A stretch of 64,000 bases of DNA from JAYPAN01 sp049597955 (GTDB lineage: Bacteria > Pseudomonadota > Alphaproteobacteria > RS24). Below are positions 53,601 to 61,614 of this stretch, one piece after another; positions within the stretch are counted from its first letter, which is position 1; the number at the start of each line of letters is the position of its first letter. Position numbers and translations under genes: made by a program. The DNA is taken from positions 340,010 through 404,009 of the forward strand of contig JBMYND010000001.1 in the NCBI GenBank assembly GCA_049597955.1, written 5' to 3'. Under the pieces are notes generated by a model, which worked only from the letters and a program-made list of their open reading frames with translations, was not told the DNA's origin and did no database searches.

Positions 53601-54014
53601 TTAGTCAGATGCACCGCCGCGACCATCGCCCCTGTCTTTCGGGGCCGAAGCTTCGAGTGATTGCAAAGCCGCCAGAATATCGTCTTCGCTCATTTCCGTC
53701 ATCGGCTCGGCCTCCGCCTCACCTTGCGTCGGCGCAAAAGCAGTCGCCGCAGACGGCAACAGCGCATCCTCATCAGGCTCGTCTATTTCAACCTGTTTTT
53801 GCAAGGAGCCGACCAAATCTTCCCGCACTTCTTCCGGCACGAGTTTTTCATCAGCGATTTCGCGCAAGGCCACAACCGGGTTTTTGTCATTGTCGCGCTC
53901 AACCAGCAATTCGGCACCTGCCGACATGCCGCGCGCGCGATGGGCGGCAAAAAGCACCAATTCAAAACGATTGGTTACCTTATCCACGCAGTCTTCTACA
54001 GTCACACGAGCCAT
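53601..54014 (-). CDS. rpoZ: RNA polymerase omega subunit
   Basis: Stabilises beta'. MARVTVEDCVDKVTNRFELVLFAAHRARGMSAG is the canonical N-terminal half (read in blocks), then NPVVALREIADEKL. The acidic tail to residue 137 is normal in alphaproteobacteria. 46 bp before rsh. Confidence 0.96.
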   Translation of the reverse strand: MARVTVEDCVDKVTNRFELVLFAAHRARGMSAGAELLVERDNDKNPVVALREIADEKLVPEEVREDLVGSLQKQVEIDEPDEDALLPSAATAFAPTQGEAEAEPMTEMSEDDILAALQSLEASAPKDRGDGRGGASD

Positions 54015-54131
54015 AATATCATCCTAGCTGTTCAGTATGCCTTTATGTAGGCGCACTGGGTGATTTGCGCAAGGAAAAACTCGCTTTTTCTCAATTCGCA
54101 TGGGCTGTTGGCGATGACATGCCAATCTTTT

Positions 54132-54190
54132 GCCAGTTTTTTGCCAGCCAGTTTTCAGCCAGTTTTCAGCCAGTTTTCAGGCAATTTTCA
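54132..54190. repeat. 11-bp tandem array across the folK stop codon
   Basis: Units GCCAGTTTTCA at 54147-54157, 54158-54168 and 54169-54179, with degenerate neighbours at 54132-54142 and 54180-54190. Read on the minus strand each exact unit starts TGA, and the folK stop (54177-54179) is one of them. Confidence 0.92.
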
Positions 54191-54674
54191 GGCGGCGCAC
54201 ACCGTCGCGCTCGGCTTTCGGCAGCGCGGCCAGCAAATTGGCGATGCCCCGCCCGCTTTGCGGATGACGCCAGCCCGGCGCAATATCTGCCAATGGCCGC
54301 AACACAAAGCCCCGTGCCGCCAGTCGCGGATGGGGTAAAATCGGCGCTGGTGCCATAATTTGCCCGCGATAATCAAGCAAATCGAGGTCAAGCGTGCGCG
54401 CGCCCCAAACAATATCGCGCTGGCGACCGAAACCACGCTCCAGCTCATGCAAACGCTGTAACAGGGCGCGCGGCGCAAGACAGCAGCGCACAGCCGCTAC
54501 CGCATTGACATAATCAGGCTGCCCGCCCGGGCCAATCGGCGCGGTTTTGTAAAAAGGCGATACCCGATGCGGCACAATTCCGGCTTGGCCAAGCGCAAAA
54601 AGACTGGCTTTTAAGAGCTGCTCCGGGCTAGAGTAAGGGCCGGGCAGATTGGAACCAAGAGCGACAAAAATCAT
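54177..54674 (-). CDS. folK: 2-amino-4-hydroxy-6-hydroxymethyldihydropteridine pyrophosphokinase
   Basis: Transfers pyrophosphate to hydroxymethyl-dihydropterin in folate synthesis. FVALGSNLPGPYSSPEQLL, TAPIGPGGQPDYVNAVAAV, LHELERGFGRQRDIVWGARTLDLDLLDY and LPHPRLAARGFVLRPLADIAPGW (short blocks of the HPPK pattern). 165 residues. It ends inside an 11-bp tandem array. Its start diverges from the NYN nuclease gene across ~100 bp. Confidence 0.95.
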   Translation of the reverse strand: MIFVALGSNLPGPYSSPEQLLKASLFALGQAGIVPHRVSPFYKTAPIGPGGQPDYVNAVAAVRCCLAPRALLQRLHELERGFGRQRDIVWGARTLDLDLLDYRGQIMAPAPILPHPRLAARGFVLRPLADIAPGWRHPQSGRGIANLLAALPKAERDGVRRLKIA

Positions 54675-54777
54675 GGTATCCCGTTAGTTCTGTGTTTGCG
54701 TCACCATTTGTGTTTGTCATGTCTATCGGCAATTCCGCATGGCTGTCCATAATAATAGTCAAGACAAAGGATATATT

Positions 54778-55413
54778 ATGCAAACAACAAAACCGGCCAA
54801 TATCAGCTTTCGCGCTTCGGTCAATGAACATTTGAAAATAGGCTCGAATGACCGTTTCGCGCTGTTTATTGATGGCGCCAATTTCTACAGCACTATGCAT
54901 ATGCTCGGCGTGGAGGTTGATTTCGAACGTCTGCTGGCCTATTTCTCGCGCCCGCATCGGCCCTTGCGCGCCTATTATTACACCGCCATTCCGCGCGCTG
55001 ATGTTTCCCACAATATGCATAATCTGGTGCGCTATCTCGACTATAATGGCTATCAGACCGTGACCAAAACCATGCGCACTTTTACTGACGAATATACTGG
55101 CGAGCAAAGACACAAGGGCAATATGGACATTGAACTGGCGGTTGATTGCCTTGAATTGCGGGATTACCTCGACACATTCATCCTGTTTTCCGGCGATGGC
55201 GATTTTGTTCCATTGGTTCATGCGCTGCAACGGCATGGCAAAACAGTCGGTATTGTGTCGAGCGAGCGCACAAGACCCCCTATTTTATCGAGCGAATTGC
55301 ATCGCTGCGCCGATTTTTTTATTGAACTTGAGGCCATCGCATCGGACATTCAACGCGAGGAGCGCCCGGTTCCGCCGGGAACGCAAAGTCAAACCCAATC
55401 AGAGCCGGTTTGA
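54778..55413 (+). CDS. NYN-domain (LabA/DUF88-like) PIN-superfamily protein
   Basis: 211 residues from the ATG at 54778, after AAAGGA. The NYN fold carries the PIN-like acidic residues: FALFIDGANFYS (Asp32), KGNMDIELAVD (Asp117) and LFSGDGDFVPLVHAL (Asp140/142). These normally chelate Mg for RNA cleavage. A low-complexity Gln/Pro tail ends the protein. A UDG gene follows 24 bp later on the same strand. Target RNA unknown; the LabA branch is the closest I recognise. Confidence 0.9.
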   Translation: MQTTKPANISFRASVNEHLKIGSNDRFALFIDGANFYSTMHMLGVEVDFERLLAYFSRPHRPLRAYYYTAIPRADVSHNMHNLVRYLDYNGYQTVTKTMRTFTDEYTGEQRHKGNMDIELAVDCLELRDYLDTFILFSGDGDFVPLVHALQRHGKTVGIVSSERTRPPILSSELHRCADFFIELEAIASDIQREERPVPPGTQSQTQSEPV

Positions 55414-55437
55414 TTGGACAGAGTTGAGTATAGGTAA

Positions 55438-56112
55438 ATGACAAAGCCAAGCGTTGAAAATACCGGCAATCCGGCCACCAACCCTGCGCCGGATTGTGCG
55501 CTTTGCCCGCGCCTTGCCGATTATCGGGCCGAAAACCGGCAAAATCACCCCGATTGGTTCAATGCCCCGGTGCCGTGTTTTGGCGACCCGCAGGCCAGCT
55601 TGCTGATTGTCGGTCTTGCGCCCGGCGTCACCGGTGCCAATCGCACAGGCCGCCCATTTACCGGTGACTGGGCGGGCGATTTGCTTTACGCGACACTCGA
55701 CAAATTTGGTTTCAGCCAAGGCGTTTACAACCAAACCGCCAGCGACGGGCTGCGCCTTGAAAATTGTCTGATAACCAATGCGGTACGCTGTGTGCCGCCG
55801 CAAAACAAGCCAAATAGCGGCGAAATCGCGGCGTGTCGCCCGTTTTTGCAAGCGCGGATTGCGTCAATGAGCGAGCTGAAAGTGATTTTATCGCTTGGTC
55901 GCATCTCGCATGAAAGTGTTTTGCGCAGTTTCGGCATTGCGCTCAAAGACGCGCCTTTCGCGCATGGGGCGGCGCATGATTTGGGGCGGGTAACGCTTTA
56001 TGACAGCTATCATTGCTCGCGCTACAATACCAATACGCGCCGCCTGACCGAGGAAATGTTTGAAACCGTCTTTGCCAATATAAAAAGACATTTGTCGGGC
56101 GAAGCGCGTTAA
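55438..56112 (+). CDS. udgB: family-5 uracil-DNA glycosylase (UdgB type)
   Basis: Removes uracil, hypoxanthine and oxidised bases from DNA. Motif A LAPGVTGANRTGRPFTGD (residues ~60-77) and the late DSYHCSRYNTNTRRLT mark family 5, which lacks the polar Asp/Asn of family 1. Cys20, Cys23 (CALC) and two later Cys (CVPP region and AACRPF) are the expected 4Fe-4S ligands. 224 residues. It follows the NYN gene and ends on the TTAA shared with smpB. Confidence 0.93.
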   Translation: MTKPSVENTGNPATNPAPDCALCPRLADYRAENRQNHPDWFNAPVPCFGDPQASLLIVGLAPGVTGANRTGRPFTGDWAGDLLYATLDKFGFSQGVYNQTASDGLRLENCLITNAVRCVPPQNKPNSGEIAACRPFLQARIASMSELKVILSLGRISHESVLRSFGIALKDAPFAHGAAHDLGRVTLYDSYHCSRYNTNTRRLTEEMFETVFANIKRHLSGEAR

Positions 56113-56591
56113 CCGCGCATCAGCCGCGCTTTTTGGCGCTGCCAATCGCGCTTTTTCTCGGCTTCGCGCTTATCGGCTTTTTTGCGACCGCGCGCCAATC
56201 CAAGCAGCAATTTGGCACGCCCGCGTTCATTGAAATAGAGTTTGAGAGGCACAAGCGTCATGCCGTCGCGCTGCACGGCTGCCATCAGCCGGTTTATTTC
56301 GCGCCGGTGCAGCAGGATTTTGCGCGGCTGTGTCGCTTTGTGATTAAACCGGTTGCCGGCATTATATTCGGGAATATCGGCATTCATCAGCCAGCCCTCG
56401 CCATCGCGCACCGTGGCGAAAGCATGCGCCAGCCCGGCTGTGCCTTCACGCAATGACTTGACTTCCGTGCCGCGCAAAACCAGCCCGGCCTCAAGCGTAT
56501 CGACGATTTCATAATCGCGCCTTGCGCGCCGATTTTCGGCTATCGCGCTGTCGCCACCGGATTTTTTGCGGCCCCCGCTTTTTGACGACAT
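56109..56591 (-). CDS. smpB: SsrA-binding protein SmpB
   Basis: Delivers tmRNA to stalled ribosomes. DYEIVDTLEAGLVLRGTEVKSLREG, WLMNADIPEYNAGNRFNH and the basic tail KKADKREAEKKRDWQRQKA are typical; 160 residues. Convergent with the UDG, sharing TTAA as both stop codons; it lies 11 bp after dapA. Confidence 0.96.
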   Translation of the reverse strand: MSSKSGGRKKSGGDSAIAENRRARRDYEIVDTLEAGLVLRGTEVKSLREGTAGLAHAFATVRDGEGWLMNADIPEYNAGNRFNHKATQPRKILLHRREINRLMAAVQRDGMTLVPLKLYFNERGRAKLLLGLARGRKKADKREAEKKRDWQRQKARLMRG

Positions 56592-56602
56592 CGCATCACC
56601 GC

Positions 56603-57487
56603 CTAGAGGTTCAGCCCGGCCAAGGCGGTATCGACTTGCGCCCGCGCTTCATCACTGGCGGGCAATAGCGGCAAACGAATTTCTTCGTCGCACAGGCCAA
56701 GCTGCGCCATTGCATATTTTACCGGTGACGGGCTGGTCTCGCAAAACAGCGCCTCAAACAAAGGCATTAACCGGTCTTGCAAGCTCAAAGCCGTGGCGAA
56801 ATCTCCGGCAAGGCAAGCATTTTGCAGCGCCGCGCAAAGTTCCGGCGCAACATTGGAGGCAACCGAAATGCAGCCATGTCCGCCTTGCGCCATAAAGCCC
56901 AAAGCCGTCGCATCCTCACCGGATAATTGAACAAAATCCGCGCCGCAGGCAATCCGGTGGGCGCTGACCCGCGCCAAATCCGCCGTCGCATCTTTCACGC
57001 CGACAATGTTTTCAAGCTTTGCCAATTGCCCCATTGTTGCAACGCTCATATCAATCACCGAGCGACCGGGAATGTTGTAAATCAGCAGCGGCAAACCGTC
57101 CGCCGCATCATTCAAAGCGGTGAAATGCGCAATCAATCCGGCCTGTGTCGGCTTATTGTAATAAGGTGTCACATGCAGGGCAGCATCAGCACCGGCCTTT
57201 TTGGCATGAGCCGTGAAGGCCAAAGCCTCGGCGGTGGAATTGGAACCGGCACCGGCAATCACCGGCACGCGCCCTGCCGCTGCCTCAATGCATAGCTCAA
57301 CAACGCGCTCATGCTCGGCATGGCTCAATGTGGGTGATTCACCCGTCGTGCCGCATGGCACCAGACCATGCGTGCCACCGGCAATTTGCCGCTCGACAAG
57401 CGCGGCCATCGCGGCTTCATCCACCGCGCCATTTTTGAAGGGCGTTATCAATGCGGTTATGGAGCCGCGCAAAGTCTCGCTATTCAT
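56603..57487 (-). CDS. dapA: 4-hydroxy-tetrahydrodipicolinate synthase
   Basis: First committed step to lysine/DAP: condenses pyruvate with aspartate semialdehyde. TPFKNGAVDEAAMAALVE, GTTGESPTLSHAEH, TPYYNKPTQAGLIAHF and the Schiff-base Lys in NIVGVKDATADL (order as in DapA). 294 residues. dapA-smpB order is common in alphaproteobacteria. Confidence 0.97.
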   Translation of the reverse strand: MNSETLRGSITALITPFKNGAVDEAAMAALVERQIAGGTHGLVPCGTTGESPTLSHAEHERVVELCIEAAAGRVPVIAGAGSNSTAEALAFTAHAKKAGADAALHVTPYYNKPTQAGLIAHFTALNDAADGLPLLIYNIPGRSVIDMSVATMGQLAKLENIVGVKDATADLARVSAHRIACGADFVQLSGEDATALGFMAQGGHGCISVASNVAPELCAALQNACLAGDFATALSLQDRLMPLFEALFCETSPSPVKYAMAQLGLCDEEIRLPLLPASDEARAQVDTALAGLNL

Positions 57488-57577
57488 CTTTCCCGCCGTA
57501 AAAACAACTTGCCATCCGGTTTAATGGCGGCAACATAGCATAAAGCATGCAGGCGGCAAGATGATAGGGAGGATTGC

Positions 57578-58345
57578 ATGGGCAAGGAAAATGAAAAACC
57601 ACAAAATGCCGTGATTTTCGGGGTTGGCCCGCGCGCCGGCGTCGGGGCCGAATTATGCCATCAGGCGGCCGCACGCGGCTTCCATGTTTTCGTCAATGGG
57701 CGCACGGCGGAAAAGCTTGATGCGGTGGTCGCCGATATTGCTTCAGCCGGCGGCAAAGCGACGGCCCTGCCCGCCGATTTGACCAAGGCTGACGAAGTGG
57801 CACGCGCTTTGGAAATTGTCGCCGCCAGTGAAGGCGGCTTGGAATTGGCGATTTACAATGCCGGCAATAATCGCCCCGAACCTTTTCTTGATGTCACGCC
57901 GGAGGTTTTCGAATCCATGTGGCAGGTAATATGCTTTGGCGGCTTTCTGGCAGCGCAAGCGACGATCCGGTTAATGCTTGAGCAAAGCGCGGCCGGCACA
58001 GCCCCGGCCAAACAATCTTTATTTTTTACCGGTGCCAGTGGCAGCTTGCGCGGCAAGGCCAATTTCGCCGCTTTCGCATCGGGCAAGGGTGCCTTGCGCA
58101 TGCTGGTGCAATCGCTGGCGCGCGAGTTTGGGCCGCAAGGCATTCATGTCGCCCATGTGATTATTGACGGGGTTATTCGCGGCGAAAAAGTCATGTCGCG
58201 CTTTGGCGATTATATTGAAAGTCTGGGCACTGATGGCGCTTTGCAAATTGACGCCATAGCCGAAGCATTTTTCATGCTGCATGGTCAGCATCGCACTGCC
58301 TGGTCGCAAGAGATTGATTTGCGTCCGTTCAAAGAGAATTACTGA
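57578..58345 (+). CDS. atypical short-chain dehydrogenase (SDR) lacking the catalytic Tyr
   Basis: 255 residues, Rossmann motif VIFGVGPRAGVGAEL with the less usual VG-P-x-x-G spacing, NAG at 94-96 and GASGS at ~152. Where classical SDRs have YxxxK this reads Phe166-Ala-Ser-Gly-Lys170. I recall a related SDR group (often with HVAHVIIDG near the C-terminus, present here) in which Phe is normal, so the change may be a family trait rather than decay. Substrate unknown. It overlaps the convergent lipoprotein gene by 7 bp. Confidence 0.85.
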   Translation: MGKENEKPQNAVIFGVGPRAGVGAELCHQAAARGFHVFVNGRTAEKLDAVVADIASAGGKATALPADLTKADEVARALEIVAASEGGLELAIYNAGNNRPEPFLDVTPEVFESMWQVICFGGFLAAQATIRLMLEQSAAGTAPAKQSLFFTGASGSLRGKANFAAFASGKGALRMLVQSLAREFGPQGIHVAHVIIDGVIRGEKVMSRFGDYIESLGTDGALQIDAIAEAFFMLHGQHRTAWSQEIDLRPFKENY

Positions 58346-59193
58346 TCCGGCAGCGCCGCATTCGGTGTCATGCCGGTTTGGTAAAAAGCGCGCAGGCGTT
58401 CAAATTGCTCTTCGGAAATCAGCCGCATATCCCGCGCCCGCGTCAGCATGGCCATGCGGGCTGCCAAACCCTCGCCCTGCCCCTGCTCCTCATCAAGTAG
58501 GCCCTTGGCGCGCGCTTCATTTTCTTCCTGATAGGCACCGGTCAAAATAGGTGGCATTTGATTGAGCGCCAAAGTCATTTCGACATTGCGGTGACATGAG
58601 GTAATTTCCTGCGCACGGCGGGGCGCGTTCAAATCGGTCAGTTTTTCCGTTGGCTCAAATTCAGCCTTGGCAAGCTGCTCGCAAATATCGCGGCGCGACA
58701 GGGGCAATGCGTAGCAAAGCTCAAACGCGACCGGCTCGGCTTCACGCGCACCAAGCACGAGCCGGTAACGCGGCGGCACATATTTGAACCAGAAATCATC
58801 GCAAGCCGCCTGCGCCTTGACGCGGCGTTCGGCCTTGACCGGTTCGCAAATACCGCGCCGCCGCGCCTCATTCTGCCAGCTTGCCGGGCCGCGCCAAATT
58901 TCGGGCTGCGCCTCATCGCTCACCCGCGCGCAAATATCAAGCCCGCTCAGGCTGCGCAAATAAGGCACACAAATGCCACGCCGGCGCGCTTCATTTTGCA
59001 AGGCCGCATCACCGCGCCAAATTTCGGGATTTGCCGTGTCGGTGACGGCTGCGCATAATTCAGCGTCAGACATTGACCCGGCATCAGCCTGCACTTGTGT
59101 GACGGCGACAGTCGGCTTGGGCTGCTCATCGGCGCAAGCGGCCAGCATAAATGCCAATAGGACAGCGCCGCCGGCACGCCAAGACTTTGTCAT
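58339..59193 (-). CDS. lipoprotein with twin Cys-bounded repeats, unknown family
   Basis: 284 residues from the ATG at 59193 (MTKSWRAGGAVLLAFMLAAC), a clean lipoprotein signal with lipid Cys20. Two copies of a ~30-residue motif follow: Cys47-x27-Cys75 and Cys88-x27-Cys116, each with PEIWRG...QNEARRRGIC. Two further Cys pairs and a helical C-terminus (MLTRARDMRLISEEQFERL) come later. I do not recognise the family. Two extra in-frame ATGs upstream were created by an 18-bp duplication (59191-59226). Probably an outer-membrane-facing periplasmic protein. Confidence 0.7.
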   Translation of the reverse strand: MTKSWRAGGAVLLAFMLAACADEQPKPTVAVTQVQADAGSMSDAELCAAVTDTANPEIWRGDAALQNEARRRGICVPYLRSLSGLDICARVSDEAQPEIWRGPASWQNEARRRGICEPVKAERRVKAQAACDDFWFKYVPPRYRLVLGAREAEPVAFELCYALPLSRRDICEQLAKAEFEPTEKLTDLNAPRRAQEITSCHRNVEMTLALNQMPPILTGAYQEENEARAKGLLDEEQGQGEGLAARMAMLTRARDMRLISEEQFERLRAFYQTGMTPNAALPDQ

Positions 59194-59226
59194 GAGCTTG
59201 CGCCCTGCCATGAGCTTGCGCCTCTC
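59191..59226 (-). repeat. 18-bp duplication carrying the start codon of the lipoprotein gene
   Basis: CATGAGCTTGCGCCCTGC (59191-59208) is repeated with changes at 59209-59226, and a weaker third copy follows. On the minus strand each copy supplies an in-frame ATG, giving MERRKLMAGRKLMTK if translated from the outermost one. Confidence 0.88.
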
Positions 59227-59384
59227 CATTGGTTTGCGCTGAAGCACCCCGTCAACACCATTTACCGCAACTGTCATACCCACCGGTTTATGGCAATTTG
59301 CCCCTTGTTTCATCTTCTTTTTCACGCCGGCGCTTTACCGGTCGGGCGAATATCGGCAATAGTGGCAGCCAGGAGATAATGCTC

Positions 59385-59966
59385 ATGCAAGCATCAATGC
59401 CAGAAAGCACGCCAAGCGTCATTCTTTGGCGCCATGCCAAATCCGACTGGCGTCATGCCGGGCTGGCTGACCATGACCGCCCGCTTAACGCGCGCGGCCT
59501 GCGCGACAGGCATATTATGGGGGCCTATATTGCCGAGCATTTCAAGCCGGATATTATTCTCTGCTCAACCGCCCGACGGGCGCAGGAGACGCTGGCAGCC
59601 TATCCATTGCGCGGCGAAACAAAAATAATAGATATTGAGGCGCTGTATCATGCGGCGCCGGAAACATTATTGTCTTGCGCGCGCCAATATGGGCCGGGCC
59701 ATGCCTGCCTGATGCTGGTCGGGCATAATCCCGGCATGGAAATGCTGGCCGAATCCATGCGGCTAACCGCGCCTGCTATCGCCGCGCGTTTTGCCGATAA
59801 ATATGCCACATGCGGCGTCGCCCGCTTGCACTGGCCGAGTGACAGGGGGCCAAAAAACAGGGGGCCAAAAAACAGTGGGCCGAGTGAGTGGTCGGATATT
59901 GCGCCAAGCAATGGGGCCGTCACCCATTATCAGGCACCCAAATTATTGACCCCCAAAATGAATTGA
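59385..59966 (+). CDS. sixA: SixA-like histidine phosphatase
   Basis: Histidine-phosphatase superfamily: catalytic RHA in SVILWRHAKSDWR (the RHG/RHA motif), HDRPLNARGLRD, STARRAQETLAAY and the second His in LMLVGHNPGMEML. In E. coli SixA dephosphorylates phosphohistidine on phosphotransfer proteins. I took the ATG at 59385, nine bases after AGGAG; an ATG at 59379 is only three bases from it. The C-terminal RGPKN repeats are encoded by a 15-bp array and the stop lies in a 16-bp duplication. 193 residues. Confidence 0.88.
   Translation: MQASMPESTPSVILWRHAKSDWRHAGLADHDRPLNARGLRDRHIMGAYIAEHFKPDIILCSTARRAQETLAAYPLRGETKIIDIEALYHAAPETLLSCARQYGPGHACLMLVGHNPGMEMLAESMRLTAPAIAARFADKYATCGVARLHWPSDRGPKNRGPKNSGPSEWSDIAPSNGAVTHYQAPKLLTPKMN
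59842..59886 (+). repeat. 15-bp tandem array within the 3' part of sixA
   Basis: Two exact units ACAGGGGGCCAAAAA (59842-59856, 59857-59871) and a diverged third. In frame; encodes RGPKN repeats near the C-terminus. Confidence 0.9.
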
Positions 59967-59989
59967 CTGGCCAATGAATTGACTGGCCA
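59958..59989 (+). repeat. 16-bp tandem duplication across the sixA stop codon
   Basis: ATGAATTGACTGGCCA occurs at 59958-59973 and again at 59974-59989, and a partial copy follows. The sixA stop TGA (59964-59966) is inside the first unit. Confidence 0.93.
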
Positions 59990-60042
59990 ATGAAAAGGGC
60001 GGGTCACATGGCCCGCCCCCTCATGCGTGCTATCGCCGACAG

Positions 60043-61449
60043 CTAGGCTGAACGGGCTATGTTAATGACTTTTTTCTGGGTAAACTCAAACAAGCCATCC
60101 ATACCCAATTCCGTGCCAAGACCGGAGTTTTTGGCACCGCCAAATGGCACATGCGGCTGCAAATCCGCATGTTTATTGACCCAAATCGTGCCGCTTTCCA
60201 CCTTGGTTGCCACATCATAGGCGCGCTGTGTATCCGACGACCAGACCGAGCCGCCAAGCCCAAAATCTGTGTCATTGGCACGCTCAATCACATCATCGAC
60301 ATCATCATATTTAATGACCGGCAGCACCGGGCCGAATTGCTCTTCCGCCACAAGACGGCTGTCATCGGCAATGTCGCGGACAATGGTTGGCGGCACAAAA
60401 TAGCCCTTGCCTTCCGACGCTGCACCACCGGCAATGACTTTGCCATCTTGGCGGGCAACTTCCAGATAGTCCTTGATTTTCTCATATTGCATTTTGTTTT
60501 GCAGCGGCCCGATTTGCGTGCCCTGCTGAAGCCCGTCGCCGACAACCGCCTGCTCGGCCAGCTTGGCCAATTCATCGCACAGCCGGTCATAAATGCTTTC
60601 ATGGGCATAGACCCGCTTCATCGCAATGCATATTTGGCCATTATTGCCAAAAGCGCCTTGGAAGATTTGCGGCGCAATGGCCTCGACATCAACATCATCG
60701 AGCACAATGCCAGCATCATTGCCGCCAAGTTCCAGCGTAATGCGCTTCAACGTGCTGGCAGCCGAGGCCATGACTTTCTGCCCGGTCGCGGTCGAGCCGG
60801 TGAAGGAGATTTTATCAATACCCTCATGGGTCGTCATTTTGCCGCCTAAATCATTCTGGTCGGCAATTATATTGACCACACCGGCGGGCAAAATATCGGC
60901 GATTAACTGGCCGAACAATAAAGTGCTGAGCGGCGTTGTCGGCGCGGGCTTGATAATAATCGTATTACCCGCCATAAGCGCGGCGGGTAATTTGAAGCCG
61001 AGCAGAATAAGCGGGAAATTCCACGGAATAATCGCTCCGACCACGCCAATCGGCTTGCGATGCAGTTCGACGCGCTGTGTGTCGCTGTCTTCCAACACTT
61101 CAACCGGCAAATCGAGACTTTGGAAATAGCGGAAAAAAGCCGCCATGCCCATTACCTCGCCCATAGCATCCTGCAAGGGCTTGCCCTGTTCTTGCGTTAA
61201 CACGCGCGCCAATTCCTCGCCATTGGCCTCGACTGTATCGGCAATTTTATTGAGCAAGGCGCGGCGTTCATCCATTGATGTCTCACGCCAGCCGACAAAA
61301 GCTGCCGACGCGGCCGCAACCGCCTCGTCAAGCTGCGCCTCTGATGCGACCGGGCATTGCGCCAGCACATCTTCATTGGCCGGATTAACCACCGGCATGG
61401 TGGCGGCACCGTCAACCAGCGCCCCATTGATAAGAAGTTTCAAATCCAT
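60043..61449 (-). CDS. NAD(P)-dependent aldehyde dehydrogenase
   Basis: 469 residues from the ATG at 61449 (MDLKLLINGAL), preceded by GGAGG. ALDH motifs: PWNFPLILLGFKLPAAL, FTGSTATGQKVM, the Glu base in ELGGNDAG and the nucleophile Cys in NNGQICIAMKRVY. It looks like the succinate-semialdehyde/broad-specificity clade (GabD/betaine-aldehyde-like), not CoA-acylating MmsA. Possible role: oxidising fatty aldehydes from the P450 nearby; this is inference. Next gene on the strand ends in a terminator 165 bp upstream. Confidence 0.88.
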   Translation of the reverse strand: MDLKLLINGALVDGAATMPVVNPANEDVLAQCPVASEAQLDEAVAAASAAFVGWRETSMDERRALLNKIADTVEANGEELARVLTQEQGKPLQDAMGEVMGMAAFFRYFQSLDLPVEVLEDSDTQRVELHRKPIGVVGAIIPWNFPLILLGFKLPAALMAGNTIIIKPAPTTPLSTLLFGQLIADILPAGVVNIIADQNDLGGKMTTHEGIDKISFTGSTATGQKVMASAASTLKRITLELGGNDAGIVLDDVDVEAIAPQIFQGAFGNNGQICIAMKRVYAHESIYDRLCDELAKLAEQAVVGDGLQQGTQIGPLQNKMQYEKIKDYLEVARQDGKVIAGGAASEGKGYFVPPTIVRDIADDSRLVAEEQFGPVLPVIKYDDVDDVIERANDTDFGLGGSVWSSDTQRAYDVATKVESGTIWVNKHADLQPHVPFGGAKNSGLGTELGMDGLFEFTQKKVINIARSA

Positions 61450-61549
61450 AATATCCTCCCTTAATGCACCGGGCAACGCCAGCCAGCGCGGCACAGGCAA
61501 TGATGGGAAAATGTTAGAAGCAAATGCCGCCCCTGCCAATCAAAATACG

Positions 61550-61585
61550 AAAAAAATCGCCAATGGGCGGAACACCCATTGGCGA
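61550..61585 (-). terminator. Rho-independent terminator after the 61615 membrane gene
   Basis: A perfect 11-bp stem, TCGCCAATGGG paired with CCCATTGGCGA around tgttccg, ends in a run of seven T on the minus strand. It lies 30 bp past the membrane-protein stop, so the aldehyde dehydrogenase has its own transcription. Confidence 0.92.
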
Positions 61586-61614
61586 CAGATTTCAAGCGTC
61601 AAAGACGCCGGCAC

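Noticed and set aside
54628..55236. A 202-residue minus-strand frame opposite the NYN gene
   Set aside because: The NYN frame has catalytic motifs and a good start; the opposite frame has none.
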